Shown here one piece after another: positions 11,621-23,518 of a stretch of DNA of 64,000 bases. The stretch is from positions 317,834-381,833 of the forward strand of contig MU004189.1 in the NCBI GenBank assembly GCA_010093605.1. The letters are read 5' to 3'. The stretch is from Lophium mytilinum (lineage: Eukaryota; Ascomycota; Dothideomycetes; Mytilinidiales; Mytilinidiaceae). Position 1 is the stretch's first letter. Every line of letters starts with the position of its first letter. The position numbers and the translations under genes are program-made. The notes beneath the pieces were generated by a model, which saw only the letters and a list, made by a program, of their open reading frames with translations, had not been told where the DNA came from and did no database searches.

Positions 11621-13066
11621 TTAAGCAGAGGCATACACGGAGCCGATAGTACTGGCAGTGGTGCCGCTAACGAGCACACCATCCGCAACCATGTAGTAGC
11701 TGTACTTCTCGACGAAGTCCTGCTCATCCAACCACGGCAGCACGGTCTTGAGGAACGTGGCGACCTGGTCGTCAGAGCCGGTAGCCGCGAACTCGGTAAT
11801 CCAGACAGGCTTGCCGCTCTGGGTGTGCGCCTCGGTGACGTGGTCCTTGAAGTACTGGATGTTGGTTGCCGAGTCATACCAATGGATGTTGACGAAGTCG
11901 TAGTCGCAGCCGCCGGCGCACTCAGTGACCCAATTGGCGAGGTAGCCGAGACCGAGGCCTGAGGACGCCGCGCCGTTGGTGACGGAGGGCGCGCCGACGC
12001 GTCCGCCGGCAGCCTTGACGGGGTTCATGTATTTGATGTGGGCATCGGCGGCTTGCTTAGGAGTGAGGTTGGCCTGGGCTGGGAGTTCGGGCTCGTTGAA
12101 GGAGAAGAAGTTGGTCGTGCCGGCCTTGAGGGCCGCCTTGTAGTTGGTCTCCCAGGTGCTGGTGAACATGTCGCGGAGGTCGATCAGCATGGGGACGTAC
12201 TCGAACTTGGAGCTGAGCCCGTCGGAGACTTGGGCCCAGTTGTATCCCCAACCGATGGAGTTGTCACTCTCGAAGCAGGTGGTGAGCGATGCATCGTTGT
12301 ATGCGAGACCTCGCTTGGTGCCACTGGTGGAGGGGGTGGAGGTTGTGGACGGGGTGGCGGCAGAAGAAACGGCCGCGGAAGAGTAGGCAGCGGCGCTGGC
12401 GACGGATGAAACGGCAGCGGCCGAAGAGACAACAGCGGCAGCAGAGCTCACGGGGACGTAGACGCTGGGGACTGCAACGGCGGAGCTAACTGCCTCCTCA
12501 ACGCTGGACGCCGGGGGAGTGTATGCCGGAGCGGTGTATGCTGGAGGAGTGTACGCAGCGGACGTAACGGCAGAGCTAACAGCAGCGACGGACGACCTAG
12601 AGCTATGGCTATGGTGGTGACCATGCTGGATGTAGGCGGCGTACGAGGATGAGGAGGGCACGGCCTCAGCGGCAACAACTGACGAACTGGCAGCTTCATA
12701 ACCGCCACCAGGAGTCACAGTGACGGTGACAGCGTTGGTGGCCGTAACGGTGATGGTCTCGGGACCACAGACGTCTCCAGAGGAGACGGCCTCGGCACCG
12801 ACAGTTGCAGCTTCAGAAGTAACTGGAACCGCGCTCATGTAGACTGTGGAGACGACGGTCTGGGTGAGGTCAATGGTCGTCGTAGTCGTCGAGGTGCCTG
12901 GGTATGAGGCCGGGAAGCCGCTGCCAGTCGGGGCGTATGGCCCGGTAGTGTTCATGCCATAGGGAGCACCAGTGCCCGCTGGGTAGCCGGAAGGACGGTA
13001 GTTGTAGGGGGCCGCAATGGCAGAGGAGACCAGGGACAGGAGTCCGAACTTGGTAAAGGATGACAT
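11621..13066 (-). CDS. GH128 (Asl1-like) secreted glucanase-type wall protein
   Basis: A single exon encodes 481 residues. A signal peptide (MSSFTKFGLLSLVSSAIAAP) is followed by about 220 residues rich in Ser, Ala, Val and Thr, with a GHHHSHSS patch and repeated YTPPAYTAPAYTPPASS. This looks like a glycosylated spacer. From about 250 on is a GH128 catalytic domain: GLAYNDASLTTCF, GWGYNWAQ, FFSFNEPELP (candidate acid/base Glu), DFVNIHWYD and VWITEFAATG (candidate nucleophile Glu). GH128 enzymes cut beta-1,3-glucan; the founding fungal member, S. pombe Asl1, is linked to the cell wall. Both catalytic Glu motifs are intact. No GPI signal is visible at the C-terminus, so wall retention would depend on the spacer. 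Confidence 0.93.
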   Translation of the reverse strand: MSSFTKFGLLSLVSSAIAAPYNYRPSGYPAGTGAPYGMNTTGPYAPTGSGFPASYPGTSTTTTTIDLTQTVVSTVYMSAVPVTSEAATVGAEAVSSGDVCGPETITVTATNAVTVTVTPGGGYEAASSSVVAAEAVPSSSSYAAYIQHGHHHSHSSRSSVAAVSSAVTSAAYTPPAYTAPAYTPPASSVEEAVSSAVAVPSVYVPVSSAAAVVSSAAAVSSVASAAAYSSAAVSSAATPSTTSTPSTSGTKRGLAYNDASLTTCFESDNSIGWGYNWAQVSDGLSSKFEYVPMLIDLRDMFTSTWETNYKAALKAGTTNFFSFNEPELPAQANLTPKQAADAHIKYMNPVKAAGGRVGAPSVTNGAASSGLGLGYLANWVTECAGGCDYDFVNIHWYDSATNIQYFKDHVTEAHTQSGKPVWITEFAATGSDDQVATFLKTVLPWLDEQDFVEKYSYYMVADGVLVSGTTASTIGSVYASA

Positions 13067-16007
13067 GGTGTAGTTTGGTATGTGGTTTGATATGGACGAG
13101 GGTTTGTAGTGAACAGTTGTGTGGGAGTGCTATGGACAGGGAATTCGAGTGCAGCTGCTGGAGCGCGAAGAGAGTGGGAAGCCGACCAGGGCGTTGCGTG
13201 TTGTGGAAAAGAGAATGTGATGCGCTTCAAGGGAAGGCAAGTGAATGGAACGAGCGAATGCTCAAAAAGAATGACAGCAACAGCACTGGTGGATGGAGAG
13301 AATTGGGTGAGGAGAGAAGCAAGAGGAATGACTGGGGCGGGCCTGATATCTATTCCGAAGGGGGTGGACACAGCGCTGGCATGGGGGCGGCGGTGACCAC
13401 GCCAGCAAGCAAACCAGCGTGCAGCCTTCACAGCAGCGTTTCCCTGGAGCTGTCCGTTTCACCAGTCAGCCACGCAATCTTCGTCGTCCAGGGGGGGCTG
13501 ATGGGGCCGGCGCGCGTGGAAGCCGCCAATCGCTCTGATTCACGGCCAGCGTCTCGCCGCATCAGCCAGCACACGGCCTGCGAGAGGACGGGAGTTGCCC
13601 GCCTTGGCCAGGCGCTCCCGGTCTAGTTGCTGGCGCCGGGCTTGAAACGTGTGGTGGCCAAAATGGGAGCGCCGTGTACGGGTGAAGATCTGAGCAGGAA
13701 AAGCTTGTGCTGACAGCAGGACAGGGGCAGTAACGCCGCCGTTTGAGACGCTCAGGAACCCGCAGCCTCCCGCAGAAAAAGCGGCCAGGCACCCAGGCAC
13801 AGCGAAAAGACTGGCCGGGAGCATCAGGGGTCGTGGGCGAAGCCGCGCCGGGACTCGACACCAGGCCAACCGCGAGAGCTAGCCAAGGGCCTCAGCCGCT
13901 GTCCTTCTTGGGCAACTCCCAGCAAAGACGTACCCCATGGCTCGCCTCGTCGACTGTGCTCGAACTGGACCAGGACGTCGTCGCTTGTCAAGATCGTGAC
14001 CCGGGGAGCATCGCCATGGCCGTGCGGTATTGATTCGTGGCTATCATCTCCGCACAGGATTCTGGAGGAGTCTCCCCATGGCTTGGTTGCAATCGCCAAT
14101 CTGTGTCAAGTCCTCGCGTCGCACCTTGGGAACTAGAAGCAGTCGCATCTCCGCCTTCGCACGGTCGTCGTCGAACTGTGGTGTTGCAGTCGGACGGCAC
14201 AGCAGACAGCGTTGCGGCGAAGAATCATGGCCAGAAGGTTGCGGAGCCGGCTTACGACTCCTTTAAAAGCATGACTTGTGGGGATGCCATCAGTGGCGTC
14301 GACGGCTCTTTTCAGCCCCCTGTGCTCGGGACCGGATTGAGAACGCACCACCGAGGGGCTGCCAAGGGGCCTGGTACGTAACCTCCAAAGGGATTTATGC
14401 TGGAGGTCTGGAGAGGAGAAAGGATGCACCGGGAATTGCTTCAGCCTCATCAGTGAAGGGTTCAGGGACGTATACGAGGGGGCATGTATTCATAGAACAG
14501 CAACACCAAGATCACGGGTTCCGGAATGCTGACGTCCAAATACACCCTCATCCTGCATCCGGCACCTGCTTCGCCTCTTCTAACTCTTCCAAGCACTTGG
14601 CTGCCAACACGAACTCTCACTTTGAACCGCGTGAGAGACGCTCACTGATGCTCTGGCTCAATCTGGTTCCTATCCGTATGGACAACTCACCTTTGTATCT
14701 TCACAGTCATCCTCACTCATCTTGCAGCAACCCCTTCGAAGTATTCACACATGTAGTTCTACAATTAGACATAAGCTCCTCACAGTCTCAGCGTTTACCA
14801 CGCCTCATCCACACATACTTCGCCTCCTGTAAACCCAATAACAAGCTTCTCCTCCAACCCATCCATCCCTTCCATTGCCCACCTCCCCTCCTACCCGCGC
14901 AAAACCCCAGCGCCTCGCCGCACCCCATCACATCCCCCTCCCTACCCCAAAACCCACCCCGTGCCTCCCACCCGCATGCAACCCACTCCTTGCCGCCATC
15001 CCGCCCCACAGCGCAAAGCCAAGCAAAGCAGAAAACCCCCAAAGAAAAACTCAAACGCAAAATCCACCTTACCAACGTGCCGCATTCGCCTCAAACACCA
15101 CATGCATAACACCACCCTCATCCCGAAATCACCCCCCGCCCTCGTGCAGCCTGCCGTCCCATTGGCCGCGCCGCACGAAAATGTGTACCCCCCTTAGCCA
15201 ATCACAACTAAGTATTTAGCCCGCGCCGCCGTGTTTCAGCTCGCGAAACTCTAGAAACTTCTGTGTGACATTGGGAAACACGTTGTGCATGCTGTGTGCG
15301 ATGGCGGGTGCGACGGGCGAGCGTTTCGAGAAACAGGGCTAGACGTGTGTGGTTGAATGGAAACATGATTCATTCATGCGTGGCACGCTGAGTTGATTTG
15401 ATGGGGCGGTGGTGATGTTTAGAAACGGACTGCATGAATTTGAGACGGACGACGTGATTGGGGCGGTTGTAGGCGCTGGGTTGGGCGGTTGGGAGGGCTG
15501 TTTGCGAGGGATTGGCGGTGTTTAAGGTGTTTCGATACTTTGAGAAAACGTGGATTAGAATGGAGGATGGTAAGGTTGAGAATTAATCTCTGCCCAAAGC
15601 TATTGATTTACGCCTCGTTGGCGCTGTCTGAGGTGCCTCCCCATATTACAGGAGAGCAAAAAGTGATGCGAAATCCACCACATCGTATTTCAATACTCTA
15701 CCTAAGCTGGTGTTATCCCGTCTGTTTGGGTGAGCTTCGGCATATTGATAATGACCGAGAGGATGGCACAAAGCCCACTACACTGCAACGCACAGTTCAG
15801 CAGAGCAATAGGATGCTTGCCAACAATCACCTACACCTTCCTACATATTTCACACAAATGTCCATTTCATCGAATACCAGTATATGTCTCCCGCGTACCT
15901 AGGCTACTTTCATCACCCAACTTCCGAAAAGAAAGCTTCCCAGCCACCTACGCCTTCCCTCTACTCGTCTAACGCGTTCAAGCGCCATCATTATTCGAAT
16001 AGCACTT
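13067..16007. other. Long intergenic region, no supported gene
   Basis: This 2.9-kb stretch separates the GH128 promoter from the cullin 3' end. Plus-strand frames, the longest at 14276-15109, are rich in His, Pro and Ser from C/A-rich DNA and lack domains, signal peptides or splice-supported extension. The interval 15230-15560 is G-rich, and 15590-16000 has ordinary mixed composition. Confidence 0.5.
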
Positions 16008-16294
16008 TCAACGCCTCATATAGAGTCCGTCGCTCCAAGAGATCCTGCCGCTCTTGTCCCAAAGCCAACCGAAAAAAAGGATCGCCTGCAACATGACGCC
16101 TATGGTCCAAACCCGCTGCAAAATCTTCATACCTGACGCCGTGTCGCCCATCATGCATTTCATCAGAGAGCGCCGTGTAGTGCCAAAGTCGGACCGGAAG
16201 ATCACGCGCAGTACCGAGTAGATGATCGAACCCCAAGACTCCGCTAGCCCGGCAATTTGAAGTTCGTGAAAAAGGAAATATAGGCCAGCTGTGA
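16008..16294 (-). pseudogene. Possible membrane-protein gene remnant abutting the cullin stop
   Basis: A frame runs without a stop across the end of the cullin gene and on to a TGA at 16008-16010. It encodes hydrophobic, Trp-containing sequence (ITAGLYFLFHELQIAGLAES, WTIGVMLQAILFFGWLWD). No ATG precedes the first 50 codons outside the cullin gene, so a complete gene is not visible. Codon choice looks coding-like, but a second frame is also open here, so chance openness in GC-rich DNA is not excluded. It could be a relic or simply the cullin 3' UTR. Confidence 0.25.
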
Positions 16295-19020
16295 TCACGC
16301 AAGGTAGCGGTACGAGTCCACCTTCGCGTTCTCGATGCGCTCGAGGTACTCGCGCTCGATTAAGCTCTCGACGCGTTTCTTGATCATGGTGACCTCGGGT
16401 TTGAACTGCGGGGCGAGCTGGTTGAGCGTCTCGGCAACGAGTTGCTGATGCGAAAGTTCCTTGCGTTGTCTGTTGAGAGGTGTTAGTTGAGCTGAATTAG
16501 GAAAGACGAGGTTGTTACGTACTTCATTATCCTCACAATAGCCGCTTCAACGCAGAAGCTTCTCGAGTCGTCGTTCTTCTTCTCCGTCTCTTTTCTCTCC
16601 CGGTCGCTCTCCACTTTGTTCCCGTTGGACACCACACCCACCTTGATGCGATGGAATTTGCCGTTGAAGCTCGCGTTGAAGGAAAAGCGATCGGTGGGTT
16701 TGACATCCTTGCTCATAGGCTCTTTCACCAAGATCCGTGTTTTCGGAGCCACGGCCAGCGATTGAAGATTCCTCACGAGGTCGCTTGCCGGGATGTTGGT
16801 TTGCGCCTGGATCTCCTCGAATGTCAAGGAAACATCGGCCGGAATCTCGTTGAATAGCAATAGGATGACCATGCCATATGTAGAAACGTTAAGTTCGTGC
16901 CGTCTCTCCTTTAGCATGCCATCCTTGCCGGGAACCTTGGGGAACACCGCTCGGACGTCTGCGGAGCCCATAGCAGCTAGCCAGGTAAGCTGTCTTCCGG
17001 AGTGCTTCTCGCCGTAGTATTTCTCGAACCCTCGCTTTATGCGATCAATAGCAGGAGGGAAGATACACTTCAGAGTCTTTCCTTCCTCATCTCCAGAACC
17101 ACCCATTGACTCCAGTGGCCATGTCATGCTCGTCAGGACGTTGATAGCGAGCTCGATACGCTTAGGGTCAGCGTCACCGAGTTGTGCCACATGACCCTTG
17201 TACCCAGAAGTGAGCTCTTCGGAGATGGTCATGTCTTTAAACATTGCCTCTAACTTCATGGTGAAATTGTTCCCAAGCTCAATCTTCATCCTTGATATCA
17301 TCTGCTTCTCGACATCGTTACTGATCGACTTGTTCATGAGCAGTCGCCTACAGAGATGCTTCTTGTAGTACCGCTCAAACAGATCCTTGTCTTGGACGTA
17401 TCGAAGGAGGACAATGGCCTTCTCCAAAACCATGTCAATTTCGTTTTCGGTCTTGCCTTTGATGCCCTTCTTCATATTTTCGTCGATGAAAAGCGAGATA
17501 TATTCGGAGCTTCGCGGGAAAGATGAGGCGTTAATAAAGTCTGCAAAACTCCTCGTTAGAGCTGTTTGTAGGGCATTGTCCGAACTAAACGCATTCTTCC
17601 AGATAAGGTCGAATTTGTCCTTCAGCTGTAGTACATCTTCAACCCATTTGATTGCCGCGACTGTCTGTTGATTCAGACTCTTTTCTAGGGCTGGACCTTT
17701 GCCTTTGTCGGTGCCTTCAGATGGTGGAGGCGCTTGCGATGCAGCGATTGCAGCGTTGTTGACCTCTGTGCCCATCTCCACTACGCGCTTCTGCATAGCT
17801 CTCATAAGCTCGGTCTTTTTGGGATCAACACGGGCGTTGAGCTCGTAGATGAGGCTAAGCTCCTCCATACGGTCATTGTCGATCATGAACCGCACGCCGC
17901 TCTCCATCTCAATCAGCTCCTGGATCCGGTTCTTGATCAGCTCATCCTCAACCACCTTTTCGATCTTGGGTGTTGTGGATTCCGCAAGGGTAGAGCGACA
18001 CCGATCTTGCTCTTCCACAATCCTCCGCCGGGTGTGTCTGCAGTATGCTCCGGCATCCGACTCCCGCAGCAACAGCTCCGACTCGGCCCTGTAGAAGCCC
18101 CGGCTCGTCTCTAGGAAGCTACCTTCGAATGACGCGACGTAGAGTCTCGACTCGGCCGTGTCGGTCTGGCCCTCGTAGAGCCCTTCGAGCATGTACACGC
18201 AGTCCTTGATCATGTGCTTGTCGATAACATCGCCGTCCCGTTCCATACGAATCTGCTCCAAGATAACGCGATTCAGCAAGTCCAGGACCGAGACACTGTC
18301 GCCGTCCTGGGAGAATGCGTGGAGGATATCGTCGCGGAAGAGAATCATGGCTGAATTGTAGATAGAAAGCCTGTGTGTATCCTGGCAGTAAACGCGGTCC
18401 TGGTCAGAGGTCAGCCATTGACTTGCTGGAATTCGGGTTGAGATCTGGAACGTACCATATACATCAACACATCCGCCAGCATGCCCATGCACACATGGTG
18501 GTCCATATAGGCTTCCTTGAGTCCCTTCATGAACTTCTCGCCTGCAAAGCGGCGTTCATTCGCGGTTGTGCCCCCAATCGCTTGCGAGCTCATCAATAGG
18601 TTCGGGGAGAGGAGGTCCTGTATACGTAGGCGAACTTGGGTTGTAAGCCAGTCATGTTCGAAATCTCGAACTCGTTTGTACAAGTCTTCGCCCTTCTTCT
18701 TTAGCACAATCCGGTACGCGTGTCGATATAGCTCCTCGTAAGAGAGCTTCGAAGCGTTCTTTGTGTGTATTTCGTTGAACGCCGATGCAATAACCCTCCA
18801 GGTTTGCTCGAAATCGATCTCTTCACCGCCATGGATGCCCTTAGGAAATTGCATGTTAGCCAACGGTAATTCGAGAGTCCAGACGGTTGTCAAGTAGAAT
18901 ATAGGCTTGGAGGTAGCCTTGCCGGTGAATGGCGGGGCGGGGGACGACAATGTACGAATAGTGAAATTAACTCACCCTCCGAGGCGGCCGGATCTTTGAC
19001 CTTCCTCTGCCTGCGATCAT
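16295..19020 (-). CDS. CUL3: Cullin-3, scaffold of BTB-type CRL3 ubiquitin ligase
   Basis: Four exons (19020-18976, 18839-18456, 18399-16523, 16469-16295) give 826 residues. Exon 1 is only 45 bp and encodes MIAGRGRSKIRPPRR, the N-terminus typical of cullin-3. It joins GIHGGEEIDFEQTW after a 136-bp intron. The N-terminal cullin repeats carry IHTKNASKLSYEELYRHAYR. The cullin homology domain is at about 450-690 (LLRYVQDKDLFERYYKKHLC, RLLMNKSIS). The C-terminal winged helix contains the neddylation site IVRIMK; the last intron splits the codon of this modified Lys. The last exon ends with the canonical IEREYLERIENAKVDSYRYLA. The protein bridges BTB substrate adaptors and the RING protein Rbx1 in nucleus and cytosol. 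All key parts are present. It is divergent from the Zim17 gene across 381 bp. Confidence 0.97.
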
Positions 19021-19401
19021 GGTTGCAGTATAAGGGTATCAACGAGAATAGGCAGAGTGTGATGGTATATGACGGTCGCTGGGCGGCGAGGGCTAGGAAA
19101 GCTACTCCGAACAGCGGGGGTGGTGTTTGGAAGCTTCAAGCGGGCGAACGGCGGGGGGGAGATTCCATGATCCGGGGGCGTGAGGTACTGCAATATGGCG
19201 GAGAGCTAGTCGCCAGCAAGAGACTGTGGTTGTAATGAAGGAGTGAAAGAGGGCTGACGATAAGTTCGGTGGTGGTTGTCGACAAGGCCGCAGACGGCGA
19301 ATTAGCGCGGCCCGCTTTCGTGGGGAGCGGTTTATGGCCGTGCTGAACTTTTGCAGCCTCACCCGGAAGCCTTCAATCCACCACAACTCCGTCTATCCAC
19401 C
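19021..19401. promoter_or_regulatory. Shared divergent promoter of CUL3 and ZIM17
   Basis: These 381 bp separate two start codons pointing away from each other. The DNA is GC-rich, with no TATA box at a usual distance from either gene, which fits housekeeping promoters. No specific factor site is claimed. Confidence 0.5.
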
Positions 19402-20091
19402 ATGAATTCACCAAGATATATTCTGCGCATGCTGGCGCGAAGGGGTGCATCGCAGACTGCCTGGACGCCCCGATCAGAGCTCAGCACAGCGTCCATACGG
19501 CTGTTTCACACGCCACGAACAGCCATTCCTCGAAGACCTCAGATACCAATCCTGTCGGAACGACCTATACTATCTAGAGCTCGATATGAATCAACAGCTA
19601 CACCCCCACAAGTACAGACCCCTGCCGTTTCCACCGAGAAGGCGCCCGAATCGCGGCTTGAGCGCGACCAAGTCCCTTCCTACGACATGACCTTCACCTG
19701 CAAGAAATGCGACACGCGCTCTTCGCACCGAATCTCGAAACAAGGCTACTTCCATGGCACTGTACTCGTTACATGTCCGGGCTGTAAGAATAGGCATCTG
19801 ATCGCTGATCATTTGAAGGTACGCCGAATCTCGCAGTCTTCTTCCCACCATGAGGAAATATTGGCTTGATAACTAGGCATCGCTCCTAACCGTTACTAGA
19901 TATTCTCAGACACGTCTGTTACCATCGAAGACTTGATGCGAGAAAAGGGGCAACTCGTGAAGCGCGGTTCTTTGACTGCGGAAGGCGACGTAGAGATGTG
20001 GCCCGACGAACCCAATGAACCTAAAATAAAACAAGACGAACGAACCTTCAGGAAAATACAATTCTTTAAAGGGGATGCGCAGGACGGCTGA
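19402..20091 (+). CDS. ZIM17: DNL-type zinc finger protein Zim17/Hep1 (mitochondrial Hsp70 escort)
   Basis: Exons 19402-19818 and 19900-20091 (81-bp intron, GTACGC...TAG) give 202 residues. The first 60 or so are rich in Arg, Ser and Thr without acids ([20 protein letters not shown]), a mitochondrial presequence. The zinc finger starts near residue 96: [20 protein letters not shown], then [18 protein letters not shown], giving the two CxxC pairs and the HLIAD signature of the family. The usual DNL triplet is less obvious here, the sequence after the finger being [16 protein letters not shown]. Zim17 keeps matrix Hsp70 proteins (Ssc1, Ssq1) soluble, which supports protein import and Fe-S cluster assembly; Isu1, encoded near 44 kb, is a client of the same chaperone route. 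Confidence 0.94.
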
Positions 20092-20552
20092 TATACCAAC
20101 ATACGGTTAGTATGAAGTGTACCAGTGGACAACGCAGGATCTTCTATGTGCTACGGACCTGACAGAAGAACAATCGTACGATGTGTAGTTTACCAGGCGG
20201 GTACTGTAACAAAAGCTAGGATGGAAGTTGGCGTTTGTATAAAACAACAAAGCGACGTGGAAGAAGCTCTCTAGACTTCGGGTTCCTTTCATCCATATAC
20301 CCACTCTAATGATGAAATTATGAGTTACCAAAGGCAGCCATAGGGCGTCACGTTCATGAGTAGCTACGTCTCTGCTCCCATCCTCTTCAGATCTACACCA
20401 GCAAATGATTCACTAGGTTTGATAGAAGGCGTTAAGAGTGATCGTGGAATCGAATAAACATCTTTGTGTTGGTCCCACCTGCGTATTGTTGATAAGACTA
20501 GATACCTTTTGAAGCGCTCAAGTCGATCATCCAACTCCAACTACCAGACTCC
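20092..20552. other. Convergent intergenic region
   Basis: These 461 bp lie between the 3' ends of ZIM17 and the TFIIIC subunit gene. They are AT-rich with no open frame of note; they probably hold both 3' UTRs and terminators. Confidence 0.5.
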
Positions 20553-23249
20553 TCACCCGACGAACTTGCCTCCGCAATACACACAAACATCACACGCCGA
20601 GAACAAGATCCGGGCTAGCGACATCGGTTTCGAGCGCCCGTTTGCCGACTCCGGGACTCCGTCTGGTGCATTTGGCAGCTCTTGCTCTCCTTCACCACCC
20701 CGGCCGGGCCCGTCCTCGTCTCTGCTAGCTTCGTCCTCGTGGGCGATGTACTCCTCTTTCAAGTACTGCGCCCGACAAATACCACAGAACTTTGAAATAT
20801 TAGGTCCCTGAATAGCTAAGAACGAGAGACTACATCTCGCTAGAAAATTCGATTAGCCCGAGGGTGTAACAACGAGGAGAGATGGCTTACTAAATCGATG
20901 TCCCTCTTTACATCGTGCCCAGTCCAGGTTCTCCATCCTAATAGAACTGTCACAAATGGTACATCTTTCCGGTGCATCATAATCTGGAGTATCAGAGGGT
21001 ATGAGCACACCACCGCCAATCTCGTGCAGCTTGTCCAGAACGAGAGCGAAGATGGCTAGCATTCTTTGACTTAATGGACTGTTGTCGGAACTGCTCGTAG
21101 GGAGCTTGAGAACTGCTTCGGCAAGAACACGAGAGAGCTTCAGGTGTGGAAACTCGGTGGACTCATGTGGGGCGCATATCCTGGAGACTAGAATCTCATG
21201 TCGGTCTTTGATGGTTTTGGCCTTGAAGTAGACGTCTTGCCTCAGTTTCTCGATGAGTTTGGCAGTGCTTGGTACTTGAGTGACTGAGTCCGAGTCATCA
21301 TAGGTGCTGGTAACGGTAGGTTAGGGACTGAGACTTCGTCTAGTGAAGTTGATTGCAGAGACTTACTCAACCGAAACAGACGGCACAAACGGGATTGCTT
21401 CTTGGGTTTTTGCGGCTCCAAATGATTGTACCAATTGGTCTGATATATGTACAATTGCTGCAGAGGCTTGTTCGGGACTCTCTGAATTGTTCCCAAACCA
21501 TCTCTTGATACTGAGGCACGCTGCTTCGGAGCTTACATCTGCAGCCAGTCTGGTCAACATTTCGTACGAAACTCTGGAGCGGATCCACTTACGGCCCAAT
21601 ATGTCACCCGACGCAAGATTAAAATTGCCATAGCTCTCTCCTGCACTGATAATAGACAGTGAGCTTGACTGCTCCGCTACTGTGAGATATTCCATCATAT
21701 CACTTGGATGTCGCGAGGACAATGTAACGAAAAGATCTTCAAATGGTGATAGTGCGAGGCCCCAGACTTTAGTAAAGACGTTCCCTGCCAGATCGTTGGC
21801 TGCACTGAAATAGGCTTGGCTGTCCCGTAACATCTCGTGCCAAAATGGTAAAGATAGTTTCGAATCTTCGCTTATTGGGAGTCTCAATCCTACGGTTTGG
21901 GCTTCCCTAGTCGACATGTAATAAGAATAGTACATGTGAACTTCTCGAGGGGATATGAACTTGAAAGTGACGCCTAACGGCATTAGTGGCTAAAGCTCGA
22001 GACAGAGCTATAGAAGATGCATGTCGTCTCGGACGACTTACCGGAAATCAGATCCCAGGTTTGTTCGAGGGGAATGGAAGACACACTGAAGTCTTGTGCC
22101 AGACAGTTTGACACGGTAAATGAGAATGCCTCTAGTCTGGAGAATGCGACGAGATACATGTGATTTTGGTCGCATACCTTGGGACACCATCGTAACGGTC
22201 CACCATAGCGGAGAGTGATATCTTGATACTCGGTCTCGTTATCTGCAACCACAAGTTCCGGCAGAGCTTGACCATCGTCTTCAATGGTCATCACTATGTT
22301 CCTTGCGTACAGCTTGTCGTTCGACGCATATGAGACGACGGAATCCAGGCGGCCGTCGCCTCTGCGGAACCACGGACTCCACGCAAGATGAGATACACAT
22401 CGCTGCTGCTGGATGAAATCTTCGAACATGGTTGTCGAATAGGGTATAGATTCTGAGACGCTGAGTGAGAAATGTGCGATTACTGTAGCGTTCCATCTTT
22501 GATCTGATGACACCGACGTATACGGAGATTGGACGGCTACAAATAGGACTTGGTTATCATCGTTAGATACGGCCAGTATGTGAGGACCCCAGTGTAATTT
22601 AGAGCCGATGTTACTTGTAAGGCCTTTATTAGGGTTCGTGGAACACCAGGAGAACGATCGAAGGCGCATACGAAGTCTGCGCTTTTCCGTGCTCTCTTCC
22701 TCGGTGTCATATGTTTCGTTGCGGTCTAGATTTCCTAGGTATGGCTCTATGCAATCGTTGATAACGAGCCGGCGTTCCCAGCTGGCTGGAAATTTGGGAT
22801 TGCTTTCGGGAGCCCATAATGATAAGACAAGATTAGATGTGAGAACCGCGAGAGCCGATCTTCGATGTTGAGAGATACCAGGTGGTGACCACTCAAGCGA
22901 AACTACAGCGCTTGCAGAAATCTCTTCTCCGACAGAAAAAGATCCAAAGGGAGCAGGGTACTTCAATGGCAATTCCGCTAAGGTCCATAGACTTGTGGCG
23001 AGATTGATAACGTGCCACGGGCTTGCGGTTGGTTGACGAGAGTTCTGGTCTATATCTCCCTGGGGTTCGAGATTTGGTACCTGTGTTTACCAGTCAGTTT
23101 CTTATGAGCAACCTTATGGATATGTTGAAGCGAAACCTTACAAGCAGCTGGACCATCTCATTAACCGCGATGGCCATCTCGCAGTCTTGAGACCATGCAA
23201 GGCTGCCGAATGGCGAAGGCCAATAGTTAAGCTCGGTCGTCCCAGACAT
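20553..23249 (-). CDS. TFIIIC 90-kDa-like subunit with C-terminal zinc finger
   Basis: Five exons (23249-23142, 23080-22042, 21973-21367, 21306-20891, 20839-20553) with introns of 61, 68, 60 and 51 bp give 818 residues. The N-terminal half is a WD-like propeller of the TFIIIC delta (N-terminal) family: NYWPSPFGSLAWSQDCEMAIA, VVSLEWSPPGISQ, KLHWGPHILAVSNDD, VSHLAWSPWFRRG. The C-terminus has the zf-TFIIIC module: RCTICDSSIRMENLDWARCKEGHRFTRC, then SFLAIQGPNISKFCGICRAQ. Splicing of the last intron restores the FTRC codons inside the finger, which confirms the model. TFIIIC binds A and B boxes in RNA polymerase III genes (tRNA genes) in the nucleus. The tail after the finger is acidic and disordered. 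Confidence 0.93.
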
Positions 23250-23518
23250 TTCATCAGCCGCATTCTACATGCATGTCAAGGTTTCGTCGTTACTTCTTTG
23301 TCTTGTGAAAAGGATGTAGTGAGGAGCAGATGAAATGGTGAAGTGGTGATTCGTTAAATAGCTTTGACGCTAACCAGGTTAGGAATCAAGGTAAAATTTA
23401 CAGCATGTTCTGGTACATGTTTCACTGAAGAATAGATGATGAAGCTCAATAATTTGTCTATACGTGGAAATAATTTTCGTTTATAGTCCCTGTCCATGCA
23501 AATTCCACATAATATCAA

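Noticed and set aside
14276-15109. 277-codon plus-strand frame in the gap before cullin-3
   Set aside because: Low-complexity His/Pro/Ser/Thr composition driven by C/A-rich DNA, with no domain, no signal peptide and no splice support.
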